Origin: Nemophila menziesii
Taxonomy: Eukaryota > Streptophyta > Magnoliopsida > Boraginales > Hydrophyllaceae
Direction of reading: 5' to 3'
DNA length: 64,000 nucleotides
Assembly (NCBI GenBank): GCA_029959085.1
Contig: JARWIR010000001.1
Coordinates: forward strand, 72,106,899 to 72,170,898
Shown one piece after another: positions 12,836 through 24,902 of the stretch. The stretch's first letter is position 1; each line of letters opens with the position of its first letter. Both the position numbers and the translations under genes were made by a program. Under the pieces are notes generated by a model, which searched no databases, was not told the DNA's origin, and saw only the letters and a list, made by a program, of their open reading frames with translations.

Positions 12836-12871
12836 AGACCCCCAACTCAAACCTTTGTCGTCCCGACAAAG
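12836..12871 (-). other. Polypurine tract plus 8-bp hairpin, B-outer
   Basis: On the minus strand: CTTTGTCG, loop GGA, CGACAAAG (12871-12853), then GGTTTGAGTTGGGGGTCT abutting the LTR. The G-rich run is the plus-strand primer. The hairpin is identical in B-inner and differs by paired changes in element A. Confidence 0.8.
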
Positions 12872-14327
12872 TAAAACAAAACAAAGGGGTAGAAGTAAGC
12901 GTATAAACAAGTAGAAGCTAGCAAATACACCTAAAGCAAGGCTTAAGATAAATCTCATATAGCAAACTATAGAAACTAATATACACATACACCTAAAATG
13001 CAACATCAAACATAAATAATCTCAATCATAAAATTAAAGTCGCAATGCTTGAAGGTTACACTTGTACTCATCACTGTATGATGGCTATAGGGTGTTCATT
13101 AATCCTAAATCGCTTTGAACGCTCCACCTAGCATATTCCCTATCAACAGAATCATAAATTCACTATGTACTCAAAAATCACGAGGTCTCTATGGTTATAA
13201 TATTGGCTTAAGGACGGGTGTGGATGTATATTTGGTAAATTTGAAGTGAGCTTTTGGCTCTCTCCACACTTACCATCAACAAAGTCCTCGAGCTTGAGTT
13301 TTCGCTCAAAAAATGCTCTCACTCACCCATTTATGCAACAATTTAGCGTCCCATGTCTACCCACTATATACAAGATGATTTTCAGAAAAATTCCACTTTG
13401 CCGGATATTTTATTCATGTATATTTTTCTTTTTCTTTTCTCTCTTTTTTTTTGTACAGACGCAAACCAGGTTCCCGGTTTTGGCGAAACCGGATTCCCGG
13501 TTTTGGCGAAACCGGGTTCCCGGTTCCTACTGTATGATTTTTCGAAATTTTTCATTTTTTCTTTCTTTTTCATTTTTTTCTCATTCCTGGCAAAGGGTTA
13601 CAAGTATATATCATCTGCAATTGTGCTACAATACAAAGCACATCAATCCCAACCCGTTAAATTCCCCATAAGTGGACCCACCACCCCAAACTCAAGCTCG
13701 AGACATGTCTCAGGATTGTGATTCAAGTGCGGGTCATATGGTCATGCCTAATAATCTAAGGGATAATGGCTTATATCGTGGCTACAAAGAAAAGGCTAAA
13801 GGCTCGAAGTGGGCTAAGACGGATAATAATTAACACAAGGGATAGAAGGCTAAAAAGGCACAAATGGATAACAAAGAACTGCCCCTATCATTTTCCTAAG
13901 TACATAGCTTGTCTTTAGTTCATATCTAGGTGGGTTATCTACTAATTAGGATTTCACGTTCTACACACCAAACATATTCCTTAAGTACAAGCTTACTTCA
14001 TTTGCATTGTTCATTAATTTTTCCTATTAATTACCTATGTGTGCATGCAATTCTAAATGCGTTTTATAACAATCCCTAAAGTCCACTATTTACTATCATC
14101 AATTCATCAAAAGTATGCTTAAAGGGATATTTAAAAATTTCTACAGTCAAACGCAACTCCGAAAATTCTTTTATTGAAAGCAAATAAAACAAATAACACA
14201 TAAAAACTGGGATGAGGCAACGAACCCCACCCCAAACTCAAAAATGAGTCGTGTCCCCACGACTCAAAAAGACTTAATAAAGCAATTAAACTAATCTACA
14301 CTAAGAGGAAGGTTTAGAAAACGTATC
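12872..14327 (-). other. 3' noncoding region of B-outer
   Basis: There is no credible gene. It contains a perfect palindrome GAGACATGTCTC (about 13703-13714) next to TTGAGTTTGGGGTGG (minus strand). It also has the hairpin GAGTCGTG-GGGA-CACGACTC (14246-14265) next to TTTTTGAGTTTGGGG, and an isolated copy of the CCGG-palindrome motif (three units, about 13466-13527). Frames at 13246-13721 run through these repeats and T-rich tracts and are not coding. Confidence 0.7.
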
Positions 14328-15645
14328 TTAACCAGCGTGTGGCTGGTTACCGGTGTTGCGTTCTGGACCTTTATCTCGCGTAACAGCATCATAAATCGCG
14401 TTTTGAAGTGTATTTACCTAAGATCAAATTTCGAAGCAGGTCCAATTCTTTTGTAACGTTTCCCAAGGTAGCAATCATCTTCTCTTGATTCTCTTCCAAC
14501 ACCTGAATCTTTGATTCCAACTCAGGAGCAGTCTTCGCTTTCTTTGATAGAGGAGTTCTAGGATTTTTGGTAGCTCGTGTTGCTTTCTCATGGATATTCT
14601 TGATCGTGCTCAATGCTATGCTCACACCATCCGAAAAACTGTCAATATCTGTGTTCTTATGCGGGATCTTTGCGTCTAGACACAACTGAGTAATAGTGCA
14701 AGGGAACTTGAGATTTTGTTGTTTCATTGGGGATTTCGCGAACTCCATGATTGTGTCATAAATAATCTTAGCAACGTCAAATGGTTTCTCCTCCAAAATA
14801 CACTTAATAACAATTATATGCTCTTTCTTCAACTCTAAAGTGTGCTTAATACCAAAGAAAGTGGGAATTATGAAACGAGACCAAACCTTCGCACGAGGTG
14901 TCAAACTACTGCTATAAAACTATCCAGGATATCTTTCTCCTTCAGGAATTGGGCTAGCCCCATTAACAAGCACGGTCCCCCAAAGGGATTCAAAATCGAA
15001 AGAAGGGTAATTAAGAGTTTCTTGGAAGGGACATAGTCCAGAAAAGTTGGGTAATTTCAAGGATTTCCGAATACGTTCAATAGAGAAAGGAACTACCTTT
15101 TTGCGGATATCAATTGCTTCACGGGAGGTAGCTAAACCTTCATAAAATTCTCGCACCAAAGTAGGAATAAACTCAAGCTTCCTTTCTCGTAAATCTTTCC
15201 AACCAAACTTATCACAAGTCACAGCATATTCCTTGTGTTCACTACTCATAATACCCTTAGGAAAATTCGTCTCCTCACCAAACTTCAAAAATTCAATTCT
15301 TTCACGAACCTGAGTATTCCAACAAGTATAAACCCTCTTATGCTTGTGGGCCCACATCTTCATACGCGGAGGTTTATGTTGAACTGGTAGTTCCAGAACT
15401 TCTTGTTCAGTTTCATCCTCAATGGTCTTCTCAATTTCCTCTTCTTGTTCCTTCTCACTTTCTGGCTCATCAATTAATCTTCTCTTTTGACCTGTGATTT
15501 CTTTCCTCTTGGGATCAAGCTTAACTTCATCAAATTTTCGTTTAGGACGCGAATCAGGAATCTCAATAGCTTGTTCTTGGTAACCACCAATGGTGGTTTT
15601 CTTTCTAGGAGCAGTTCTTCGGAAATCACCTGTTCTGTTAGTCAT
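14328..15645 (-). pseudogene. 3' ORF (plant transposon-protein domain) of B-outer
   Basis: Start ATG at 15645 (MTNRTG), matching the start in the sister elements. The protein has a charged Arg/Lys/Glu-rich N-terminus, then a conserved globular region with GWKDLRERKLEFIPTLVREF and RIRKSLKLPNFSG. WSRFIIPTFFGIKH and FDVAKIIYDTIMEFA follow, and then a leucine-zipper-like coiled coil (ENQEKMIATLGNVTKELDLL). A TAG at 14920-14922 replaces the Gln after ERYPG. A frameshift near 14390 moves the true end (GNQPHAG) to TAA 14328. This domain is common after pol in plant Athila-like elements; its function is unknown, and an env-like role has been suggested for some members. No signal peptide or membrane helix is visible here. 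Confidence 0.8.
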
Positions 15646-16017
15646 CTCTTTCCACCCCAAACTCAAAACTTCAAATAGTGAGAAACTTAGAGAAAAGTTT
15701 AGAAATTTGATGTTTTGACGCTTAGGAATTGAAGAACTAGGTGGAATATGAGATGGGTTTTGTTCAATTTGGATGGGAGAAGAAGGAATTGGGTTTAATT
15801 TAAGGCTTGGGTGAAGAAAAATCTTGGGAAAAACTAAGGATTTTGATGTTATTTTGGAGAGGAGGTGAGTTAATCTTGTGTTTTTGTGGTGGAAGAGGGA
15901 GGAATTGATGATATATAGAGTTTTTGTTGATGATTTTCGGAGGTGGGGAGGCTATGGGTGCGTTTTAGGTAAAAACTTGCAGAAGAGACGAAGAAAACTA
16001 GGTTAAAACACTCAAAA

Positions 16018-16605
16018 CCGACATCACAGCTTCAAAACCGGGTTTCCGGTTTCGAAAATCCGGGCACCCGGTTCCGCGTCGATGTGAAGGCGCGGAAAAA
16101 TTACTTAATTGTTTTTTTTTTATACCTCAAAACGCACCAAGACGCTGGATCCCAAAATGCGGGGTCAGAACTTTTGCTCGCCGAAACCGGGTTCCCGCAT
16201 TTGTGAAATACGGGTTCCCGGATTTTCGTCGATGGCGCGAGCCAAGACGCACCAAAACGCAACCACTCAAGACGCCGGGTCAGAGAAATTGGAAAATTAA
16301 AGCTCCGAAACCGGGTACCCGGTTTTGCCAAATGCGGGTTCCTGGTTTTGTGTCGATGGAACGAATCAAAACGCAACGAAACGCAACCTTCAAGACGCTG
16401 GGTCAGAGATCTTCAAAAGTTACAGCACCAAAACCGGGTTCCCGCATTTGTGAAATGCGGGTTCCCGGTTCCGACGCTGTGTCGTGAACCAAAACGCCAA
16501 TAGTTGCGTGTATGAAGTTGGTACCAGCTCCAAAACCGGGTTCCCGGTTTTTGCGAAACCGGGTACCCGGTTTTTGCGAAACCGGGTACCCGGTTTCTCC
16601 TGGAC
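16018..16605 (-). repeat. CCGG-palindrome repeat array, B-outer
   Basis: About 120-bp degenerate tandem units, each bearing pairs such as ACCGGGTTCCCGGTTT or AAACCGGGTACCCGGTTT, separated by GACGC/GCGTC-type words. It is very GC- and CpG-rich against AT-rich surroundings. It lies between pol and the 3' ORF, whose leader (15646-16017) shows nothing else. The overlapping open frames on both strands are by-products of the repeat. Confidence 0.85.
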
Positions 16606-16829
16606 AACCAACTTATTTTTCTCCTATTTTCGCCGTATCGACCCCAAACTCGTTACCTTTTTACCCCTGATATCATCAAAAACAACTACCCTTCCTCATT
16701 TCTTAATAATAAATACTAAAATTACGAAAATCAAACTATTTTACATTGCGAAAATTTAAAAACTCAACTAATATACAAAGAATTGGCTTTTGTTTAACGT
16801 CGTTAAGCTCGACGGTTTACCTCACGCTT

Positions 16830-17075
16830 CTAAGGAGTCTCGAGGAGGTACATGACCTCCCCGAGATGTGGATCTTCCGAGCGGTTGGTATCTTCACCTC
16901 CAGGTATATCTTTAATCGATGACCGTTCACCATAAAGGTACGGTTCTCTAGCGGATGTTCTATTTCTATCGCCCCATGAGGTGTAACTTTGGTCACAATG
17001 TATGGACCTGACCACTTAGATCTTAACTTACCCGGATAATTGCTGAACTTTGAATTATATTTCAATACTCTTTGC
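16830..17075 (-). pseudogene. Integrase C-terminal end of B-outer
   Basis: It contains [19 protein letters not shown], then [19 protein letters not shown] and [11 protein letters not shown], the GPY/F-type tail of gypsy integrases. A one-base deletion after LKIY shifts the frame; the expected ending (GEVMYLLE) lies in the next frame. The preceding residues are beyond the solo LTR at 17081-18602. Confidence 0.88.
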
Positions 17076-17080
17076 CCCAC

Positions 17081-18602
17081 TGGTGGGGGCAAAGGTGTGA
17101 TAAATAAATAGATAAATAAAGATAATAATAAAGAGCACACACCCTTGAGAACCACGGAACTCACTGCAAGTATCACAGATCGTTTGCAAGTTTTAATGAT
17201 AAGTTAAGTTCGTTCGCAGGGATTTAATCTGTTAGATCTACTTATATTTAACAAGCGTAGATGAATTTAGATGTTTTAGATAAAAATATAAAAAGATGAA
17301 TAAATATCTGATATGAAATAAACAAATATGAATGCAGATAAATAAATATGAATGTAAGTTAAATAAATTAGGATTAATATTATGAGTCTATTTTACTAAC
17401 TTGTTATTCTAACTTGTCACAGATTAAGCATTATATATTAACCAGGATTCTAAATTCTACCTAGCCTTTTCTAGGCTTAGGAGCAACCTCTCCACTACCA
17501 AGGTCTTGGGTAATGATTGGTGATTAAATCAAACCTTTATGGCTATCTAGTTAGGCAAATAATCAAAACTAGACGATTATGTGGTGTTGTCAATAACTAA
17601 GAATAATCCTAAGATTGACCAAATCTAAGGATGCAACAATAAGTCAAAACACATAATAACAATATACGCCAAGCTCAATCAATTGAAATAACAAATAGTA
17701 TTTATGAATTAAAGACAAAATAATAACCCAACAATTAAAAGTAAAACTTACAGAATAAAAGCTTAGATATATGGTGAAGCCATAATCTATAGCTAATTAC
17801 CCTAAATATAGAGAAGGTGAGGTGTAGAAGAGGAGTTTGTCACTCTCCAACTTCTTCTTCTTGTCTTCTTCTATAGGTCAGCTTGCTTCTTTGATAAATA
17901 GCTTGATTCTAAGGATGAATTAATAATTTAAAGACTAAGCTATTATTTAAAAGTGAGAAAATACAAGTAAGGACTAAGCCTAAGCTTGAAACTGAGCAAG
18001 GACATGTTTACAATGGTATGAGGGTGTATTTATAGGTGTCTTGGAAGCCCTAATTCGTTTTCTTGAAGGAGAAGTAAGTGGTGGACTCCAAGCCCAACTC
18101 TAATTCGTATGGAAATAAAGATAAACACTGCTGGACCGTTTTGAGCATATCTTCTTCGTTATTGGTCGGTTTGAGCTCCATAAGATACCAAAAGAATCGC
18201 AACAGAATTATCTTGCCCCTAAAGAAGGAAATTACCAAAATCGGCCTATTTCTTAGGTAAAAACACATATCTTTAGACGTGTGCTGCAGAATCCCAGATT
18301 AAGGCAGCTTTTCCTATTCCATCTTTTTAGCTTTTATTTCCTTATTTCCAATTACCATGCTAATCTCTTTCCATAAGTTGTTGTCTTTGACTTGGACTCT
18401 AATTAAGCTCCATAATTATCTTTAAAGTTTTACATTAAATAAATAATTAAACCCAATATGCTCTAAAATTATTATTTTACTAAATCAAGACTCAAAATAG
18501 GAAAGTGCACTATTTCTCAAGAAACTCGACTAAAAGACTTCCTAAATCACTAAAAATGATGTCTCATCCTAATATAAATCTATCACAAATGAGGAGACAT
18601 CA
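17081..18602 (-). mobile_element. Solo LTR of the element A family in the integrase of B-outer
   Basis: A minus-strand LTR (TGATGTCTCCTCATTTGTGA ... CCCCCACCA), 1522 bp, flanked by a perfect 5-bp duplication CCCAC (17076-17080 and 18603-18607). Its sequence follows the A LTR (same start, TTTAGAGCATATTGGGTTTA block, TATA region) with clear divergence. There is no internal region: LTR-LTR recombination removed it. Excising it rejoins the integrase between the VG of FEVG and QRVLKY. Confidence 0.92.
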
Positions 18603-18607
18603 CCCAC

Positions 18608-19519
18608 TTCAAAGTTCTTTGTACGAATCCGATTGTCATGCCATTTCTTCGTGTTTTCTTTGTAAAGTTTGGCATTTTCATAGGCATTCAATCGGAATTC
18701 GTCAAGTTCGTTAAGCTTCATCATACACTTCTTTCCGGCTAAGATAGGATCTAAGTTCAACTACGCAATCGCCCAATAGGCACCCATTTCAAGCTCTAGA
18801 GGTAAGTGACAAGCCTTACCATACACCATACGACAGGGAGATGCAACAACTGGAGTCTTGAACGCAGTACGATAGGCCCACAACGCATCATCTAACTTCA
18901 TTGACCAATCTTTTCTTGTAAGACCAACGATTTTCTCTAGGATTGACTTGACTTCACGATTCGAAACTTCAGCTTGACCATTGGATTGTGGATGATATGC
19001 AGTAGATACACGGTGTCTTACTCCATACTTCTCTAGAATAGTCTTCAAATATTTATTAACGAAATGAGATCCTCCCTCGCTAATAATCACTCTAGGTATG
19101 CCATGTCTAGTGAAAATATGTGACTTCAAGAACTTAATCACCACTCGTGAATCATTGGTAGGTAAAGCCACCGCTTCTACCAACTTAGACACATAATCGA
19201 CAGCTAATAAGATGTAGAGGTTACCATTTGAAGGAACGAAAGGACCCATAAAGTCTATACCCCAAACATCGAATATTTCAACTTCTAACACATTGTTACG
19301 TGGCATCTCATCCCTCTTGGATATGTTTCCGGTAAACTGGCATCTCGTACATCTCTTAACATATTCATGACAATCTTTAACAAGAGAAGGCCAGTAAAAA
19401 CCTGATTGGAATACCTTAGCAGCAGTTCTATCTCCTTTGAAATGTCCTCCATAGAGTGAATCATGGCATCCAGCTATAATGGCTTCAGTTTCCTCCCTTG
19501 CTACACATCTTCGTATCAT
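18608..19519 (-). pseudogene. Integrase of B-outer (zinc finger and catalytic core)
   Basis: Minus strand: HHCC finger ([13 protein letters not shown] ... CTRCQ, about 19370-19480). The catalytic core has WGIDFMGPF (first Asp), the second-Asp block where ISEGGSHF replaces the usual ISDGG (Asp to Glu), and [19 protein letters not shown] with the catalytic Glu. In-frame stops separate it from RNase H (19520-19522) and from the following segment (18761-18763). The altered second Asp alone should abolish integration. Confidence 0.88.
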
Positions 19520-21185
19520 TTAGTCAGCACAAACTTTGTAGAGGAAAGGATCCTCCCAAAAGAACTGTCTAGCACGATGAGCTAACCTCTTTCTTTCTTG
19601 ATAATTAGACCCTTCAGGAAAAACACCACTTACCACTAAATTCGCAATGTCTGCATACCAAGGAGCTTCATAATCACGAACCACGAATAAACTCTCATCA
19701 GGAAACTCGTCTCTAACTGCCTCAGTACCACTATTCGTCTCTGAACCTTCTAAACGCGATAGATGATCTGCAACCTGATTCTCACAACCCTTTCTATCTT
19801 TGATCTCTAAATCGAACTCTTGAAGCAATAAAACCCATCTGATTAACCTCGGTTTCGCATCCTTCTTTTCCATAAGATATCTAATCGCGGAATGATCTGT
19901 ATAAACAATAACTTTCACTCCAAGAAGATAAGAACGAAATTTATCAAATGAATATACAACTGCTAGCAACTCTTTTTCAGTCACTGTGTAATTAATTTGA
20001 GCACCATTAAAAGTTTTACTAGCGTAGTAAATCGAATGAAAAACTTTCTCTTTTCTCTGTCCTAATACAGCTCCCATACACAAATCACTCGCATCACACA
20101 TAACCTCAAACGGTAAATTCCAATCTGGAGGTAATACTATAGGAGCAGAAATAAGCTTTTCTTTGATTGCTTGGAAGGCCGCTAAACAAGCTTCATCAAA
20201 GAGGAATTTGGAGTCCTTTTCGAGTAAGTTGCATAACGGTTTAGCAATCTTAGAAAAATCTTTAATAAAACGCCTATAAAAGCCAGCATGGCCAAGAAAA
20301 CTCCTCACCCCTTTAACAGAAACAGGAGGGGGAAGAGTTTTAATTACCTCTATCTTCGCTCTATCAACCTCTAACCCAGCACTCGAAACTTTGTGACCCA
20401 GAACAATACCTTCGCGAACCATGAAATGGCACTTCTCCCAGTTTAGAACCAAATCTGTTTCCTTACATCTGATTAACACTTTCTCCAAGTTATCTAAACA
20501 TCTATCAAAATCATCACCAAACACGGAGAAATCGTCCATAAACACTTCAAGGAAATTATCAATCATATCCCAGAAGATGGCCATCATACATCTTTGAAAC
20601 GTAGCAGGAGCATTACACAACCCAAATGGCATTCTGCGATATGCAAAAGTACCAAATGGGCATGTAAATGTAGTTTTATGTTGATCTTCTGGAGCCACGT
20701 AAATCTGATTATACCCGGAGTAACCATCCAAGAAACAGTAGTATTCTCTTCCGGCTAATTTGTCTAACATTTGATCGATGAAGGGCAAAGGGAAGTGATC
20801 TTTTCTGGTGGCTTTGTTCAGCTTTCTGTAATCCATGCAAACTCTCCAACCAACTACTGTTCTTGAAAAAATCGCTTCATTTTTATCATTAAGAACTGTT
20901 GTCATTCCTCCTTTCTTCGGTACACACTGAACTGGGCTCACCCATTCACTACTTGAAATGGGATAAATAATCCCCGCATCTAAAAGCTTGATAACTTCCT
21001 TCTTCACTACATCCTTCATAACGGGCATTAATCTCCTTTGACCTTCAACTGAGCGTGCGTTGTCATCTTCAAGTATGATTTTGTGTTAACAATAGGAGGG
21101 ACTAATGCCTTTGATATCAGCAATTGTCCAACCTATTGCCTCTTTGTTGGCTCTCAACACACGCAACAGTTTATCTTCTTGAGGA
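19520..21185 (-). pseudogene. Reverse transcriptase and RNase H of B-outer
   Basis: Minus strand: [52 protein letters not shown] and the catalytic FMDDF (20528-20542). Then come [17 protein letters not shown], RNase [43 protein letters not shown] and ADHLSR. All catalytic blocks are readable for about 500 codons. A C-to-T stop (TAA, 21086-21088) precedes it and the Gln before the integrase is TAA (19520-19522). The upstream end is cut at the B-inner target duplication. Confidence 0.92.
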
Positions 21186-21190
21186 CCTGT

Positions 21191-22757
21191 TGATGTCTCC
21201 TTAATTTTTCTTATTTTCGACCCTTAGGAGACATCATTTTTGGTGTTTATTTAATCAATTTGATAGACTTTTGGACTAAATATGCAATAATATGATTTTC
21301 CTCTATTATTTCTAGCATTTTTGATTTATTAAGCTTTTGCGCGTAATATTGGTATTTTTAGTGTAAAGTTTACATGTTTTAGATGTTAGCTAGAAGAGGA
21401 ATCCGAGGAGAAAGTCAAAGATCAAGAGATAAAGTCAAGACTTGAAGATAAATCCCGAAGATATTATTTTTAGAGCTGAAAATCCATTTTCCAGGCCATA
21501 GATTGCTGATTTCGAGGTGCTTAAGCGATGATTTAGCTGCTGACTTTTGAAGAGAAAACACTCCCTATCGAGTTACGAAACTTTAGCAACTGGAATGAGG
21601 TCAATCGGAGTCATAACGAATCGGGAAAAGCCGTTTTAGTGAAGGTATATCAGCAGTTACGGGATTTTGGGCTAAGTTAGTGCACTTGGGCCTTTTATAT
21701 TTCATTTAATTAAAAGCCTAGGTCCAAGTCCGAATTTGTACTTATAAAAGGAGGTCTGGACTTTTATTTTTGAGACAATTCACATTCTACAAGATTAAAA
21801 ACACCAGAGAGAAGCAACAGAAGGAAGAAAGAAGAAGCTACAAGAGCTGGAGAGGGTCTATATCTCCGTTCGTAGTCATTCCTATTCCGGAAATTAGGTT
21901 TTTCTTATCTTTAATTTTGTAATCAAATATGAATTTCTTTACATTTAATTTAGTTTTTCTTTTTATTAGTATGAGCTAATTCATTTTAGTGCTTGAGAAC
22001 AATTAATGGCTGAATCCCAATCTTATTGAATTACGAATGTTGAATTTGGGTTTCTGTTAAATTAAACTAGATTGTGTCTTTTACTCTTTTCGATAAATTG
22101 AGAATATTTACTGTTTTTAGCGTCATGAACAAGGAACAGGTGTTAGTATTTAGGCTATTCCAATTAGTGGCGATTGGATCATCCTGACGGAGGGTTCAGA
22201 TACAGAACCATTTATTCAATCTAGGATAGAAGCTATTGATTCTGACGAACTTAGCTAATTCTAGGGCCAATGAGGTAATAAAACTTAAACATCCAAAAGT
22301 GGATCATATTTACCCTGACGGGACTAGTGACACTCTAGGATCGCCTTATAGTCCACCCTGACGGGGGTATAAGGAATTTAGAATCCCAACCATTGTAATT
22401 GACCAATTTAGCCCTTAAACAACATAAGTTAGGAAATAGGATTGGGAGGATCCCTGCGTTCTCAAGTGCTAACTTCTCATACTTGCGTTTTACATCATTT
22501 TACTTGCGTCTTAGCTTTTATTTGCATTTTAATAATTGTCTTTCATTTACTTGGTATTAATACAAAACCAAACAAACATATTATCTTTATTTGCTTTCAT
22601 AAGTGCAATCAATCATTGATAGATAAGCATTGTAGTCAACCATCTCGTCCTTGGAACGAATCTGTTTTATCAATTATACTACTTGGGACAACCGTACACT
22701 TGCGGTTGTGGTTCGGTTATTTATTGCATTTATTTTAGAACACACAAAGGACCACCA
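21191..22757 (+). repeat. 5' LTR of B-inner
   Basis: TGATGTCTCCT ... GGACCACCA. It opens with an 11-bp inverted repeat, TGATGTCTCCT/AGGAGACATCA. Sense-strand CCTGACGG words recur four times (22190-22370), part of the LTR itself. Confidence 0.95.
21743..21750 (+). promoter_or_regulatory. TATA box of B-inner 5' LTR
   Basis: TATAAAAG, conserved at the same place in the 3' LTR (about 33131) and, reversed, in the B-outer LTRs (for example 38101-38110). Likely start of the genomic transcript 25-35 bp downstream. Confidence 0.65.
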
Positions 22758-22763
22758 AGGTTT

Positions 22764-22781
22764 TGGCGCCGCTGCCGGGGA
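22764..22781 (+). other. Primer-binding site, tRNA-Asp type (B-inner)
   Basis: TGGCGCCGCTGCCGGGGA, 6 bp after the LTR, differs by one base from the complement of plant tRNA-Asp. Confidence 0.85.
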
Positions 22782-22890
22782 CGGTAGCGTGTGACCACGG
22801 TGTTTATCCTTTAGTGATAGTTGCATTTATTTTTATTTCAGTTTTACGCTTTTTGTTTGTTTAGCTTTTTCAGGTTTTTAGGTTTAATGT

Positions 22891-24902
22891 ATGCGAAGAA
22901 GGCTATTCAAGGATCTATAGCCAACACCTCCGATCCTTAGTAATCTAGAATCGTTGATCAGACTTGCTAACAAGAGAAGTAGAGAACAAGAAGCTTTAGA
23001 GGTAGAAGAGTTAATTAACAGAATGGAGGAGATAAATCTTCAGGTCAACCTTTAGCGCCACCTATTCCTCCAATTCCGCCACTAAATCCTAATCCTCAAG
23101 TTCAGATAGTGATGAATCAAGATCCATGGTTTGTTAATGGTCCACAAGAAGCTCCATTTCGTGCCCCTGCTATAGGAGTGGGTGCTCCAAATATAGATGT
23201 TCCAAGATTTCGTCCAGACTCGGGTATGTTAGCTCAATTCCAAAATTTTGGAAATTTTCGTGGTAGACCAGGAGAAGATCCTATCCAAGCCGTTCAGAAA
23301 TTTAAGCAGATATGTGATTCTTACATCACACAAGGAGTTTCCAAAGAACATATGTACTATGCTGTGTTTCGATTTTTCGTTATAGATGGAGCAAGTGAAT
23401 GGCACGATACGCAAGATCCTACGAAGATAACAAACTGGGACCAATTAGAAACTGCTTTCTTTGAGAGATTTTACCCAAGTAACATGAGGTTAGATGATCA
23501 GCTCGAATTAACACATTTCCGTCAAGAGTATGATGAGACCTTGGGTAAAAGTTGGACAATATTTCAGATGTGTTTAAGAAGGGTTCCCGATCATGGCTTT
23601 ACAGAACAACAACAACTAAAAATCTTTTACAAAGGCCTTGATGGAACTTCGAGAGAGAAGTTGGATTTGTTATGTGGTGCAGGCTTTCTTCAAGTTCAAC
23701 CCATGTATGCTAAAATTATTTTGGAAAGAACAGTCAAGAATGAAGTTGGGTGGAATTCAGTAAGAACACCGGTCAAAGGAGTGAATAACGTTAATATCGA
23801 AGAAAAGTTTGCTACGCTTGAGAACAAGATTCAGACTACTATAGAGCAACAATTGAAACAGCTCACTTTAGCTGTAAAGGAAGGATTTTCAGGTAAGAAG
23901 GTAGCTGTTCAAGCTGCACAAGAGGTTTATATGTGTTCAATTTGCAGAGTAGATGATCATGATGAGGAAAATTGTCCGAATTACCAAGAGCCTGTGATGT
24001 TTGTGTCCAACAGAGGTAACTTCAATTCAAGTGGTAATGGATATCAGCCTAACAGAAACCATCCTGGGTTTCAATACTCAAATCCTAATGGGGCAGCCAA
24101 TCCTACATATGCATATCAGCCGCGTCCCCAAGGTAACAACTACAATCCAAGACCACACAGCAATGACCAAGGAGGACAAAATCAGGGTGATTATGTACAA
24201 AGACAAGCTCCTCAGAATACTTACGATGAAACTTTAAACCAAAAAGCCTTACCTGCCCATCCACAAGAAGGAGTTGTTACCCTTCAGAAAACAGTTGAAA
24301 GTTTAATTGCTCTTCAAACACAAGCTATGGAACGTCAACAAGCATCTGACGCAAACATGAAGTTGTTACAAAATCAAATAAGTCAAATTAATAAACAGCT
24401 GAATCAACGTCCACAAGGGCAACTCCCTAGCGATACGGAGAATCCAGTACAACGTGAAGATTGCAAAGCTGTTACATTAAGAAGTGGTAAGAACCTTTCT
24501 CCACCTACTTTTCCCGTTATGAAAGAGAAAGAAGTTCCAAGAAACGAAAAGGAAGAGGGTGAAAAAGAGAAGGAGAATGAGAAAGATAGTGAAGTTGAAG
24601 AAATAGTGAGGCCAAGTGAGATCCCAAAGAAGAAAGAAGATATTATGATTAATCGCCCTCCACCACCGTTTCCATCTCGAGTTCAGAAAAAGGGTGATTT
24701 GGGTGATTTCCAGAAATTCTTTAATAGAGTAGAGGGTTTAAGTATTAATATTCCGTTACTAGAGGCTATTCGAGATATTCCTAAGTACACGAAGTTTTTG
24801 AAGAGACCCTCACTAACAAAAGGCCTTATTGTGATAATGAGATTATTGGTCTTCTTGAAGAGTGTAGTGCGATTTGCCAGAGCAAACTACCTCCAAAGTT
24901 AG
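22891..24902 (+). pseudogene. gag of B-inner
   Basis: ATG 22891 (MRRRLFKDL) aligns with the intact start of B-outer. A TAG follows within 10 codons, and a deletion plus frameshift lies near 23040. From 23109 the frame is open for 597 codons: capsid-like domain (DPIQAVQKFKQICDSYI, EWHDTQDPTKITNWDQLETAF, GKSWTIFQMCLRRVPDHG) and a CCHC knuckle CSICRVDDHDEENC (near 23935). An Asn/Gln/Pro-rich linker with glutamine-rich coiled-coil stretches and a Lys/Glu-rich segment follow. A one-base deletion near 24810 throws the frame off before the protease, ending the ORF at 24902. Confidence 0.92.

Noticed and set aside
14328..15645. Envelope gene
   Set aside because: The position suits an env-like ORF, but there is no signal peptide, membrane helix or fusion-peptide-like segment; only the plant transposon-protein domain is visible.
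16101..16611. Overlapping open frames on both strands rich in PGTRF words
   Set aside because: Products of the GGGTACCCGG palindrome array; frames on both strands arise from the symmetry.
22442..22738. Cys/Ile-rich open frames recurring at 11287-11571, 22442-22738, 31808-32002, 33830-34126 and 37064-37396
   Set aside because: All lie in the same segment of the B LTR (or its inverted fragment); recurrence follows the LTR, with no codon bias or known domain.
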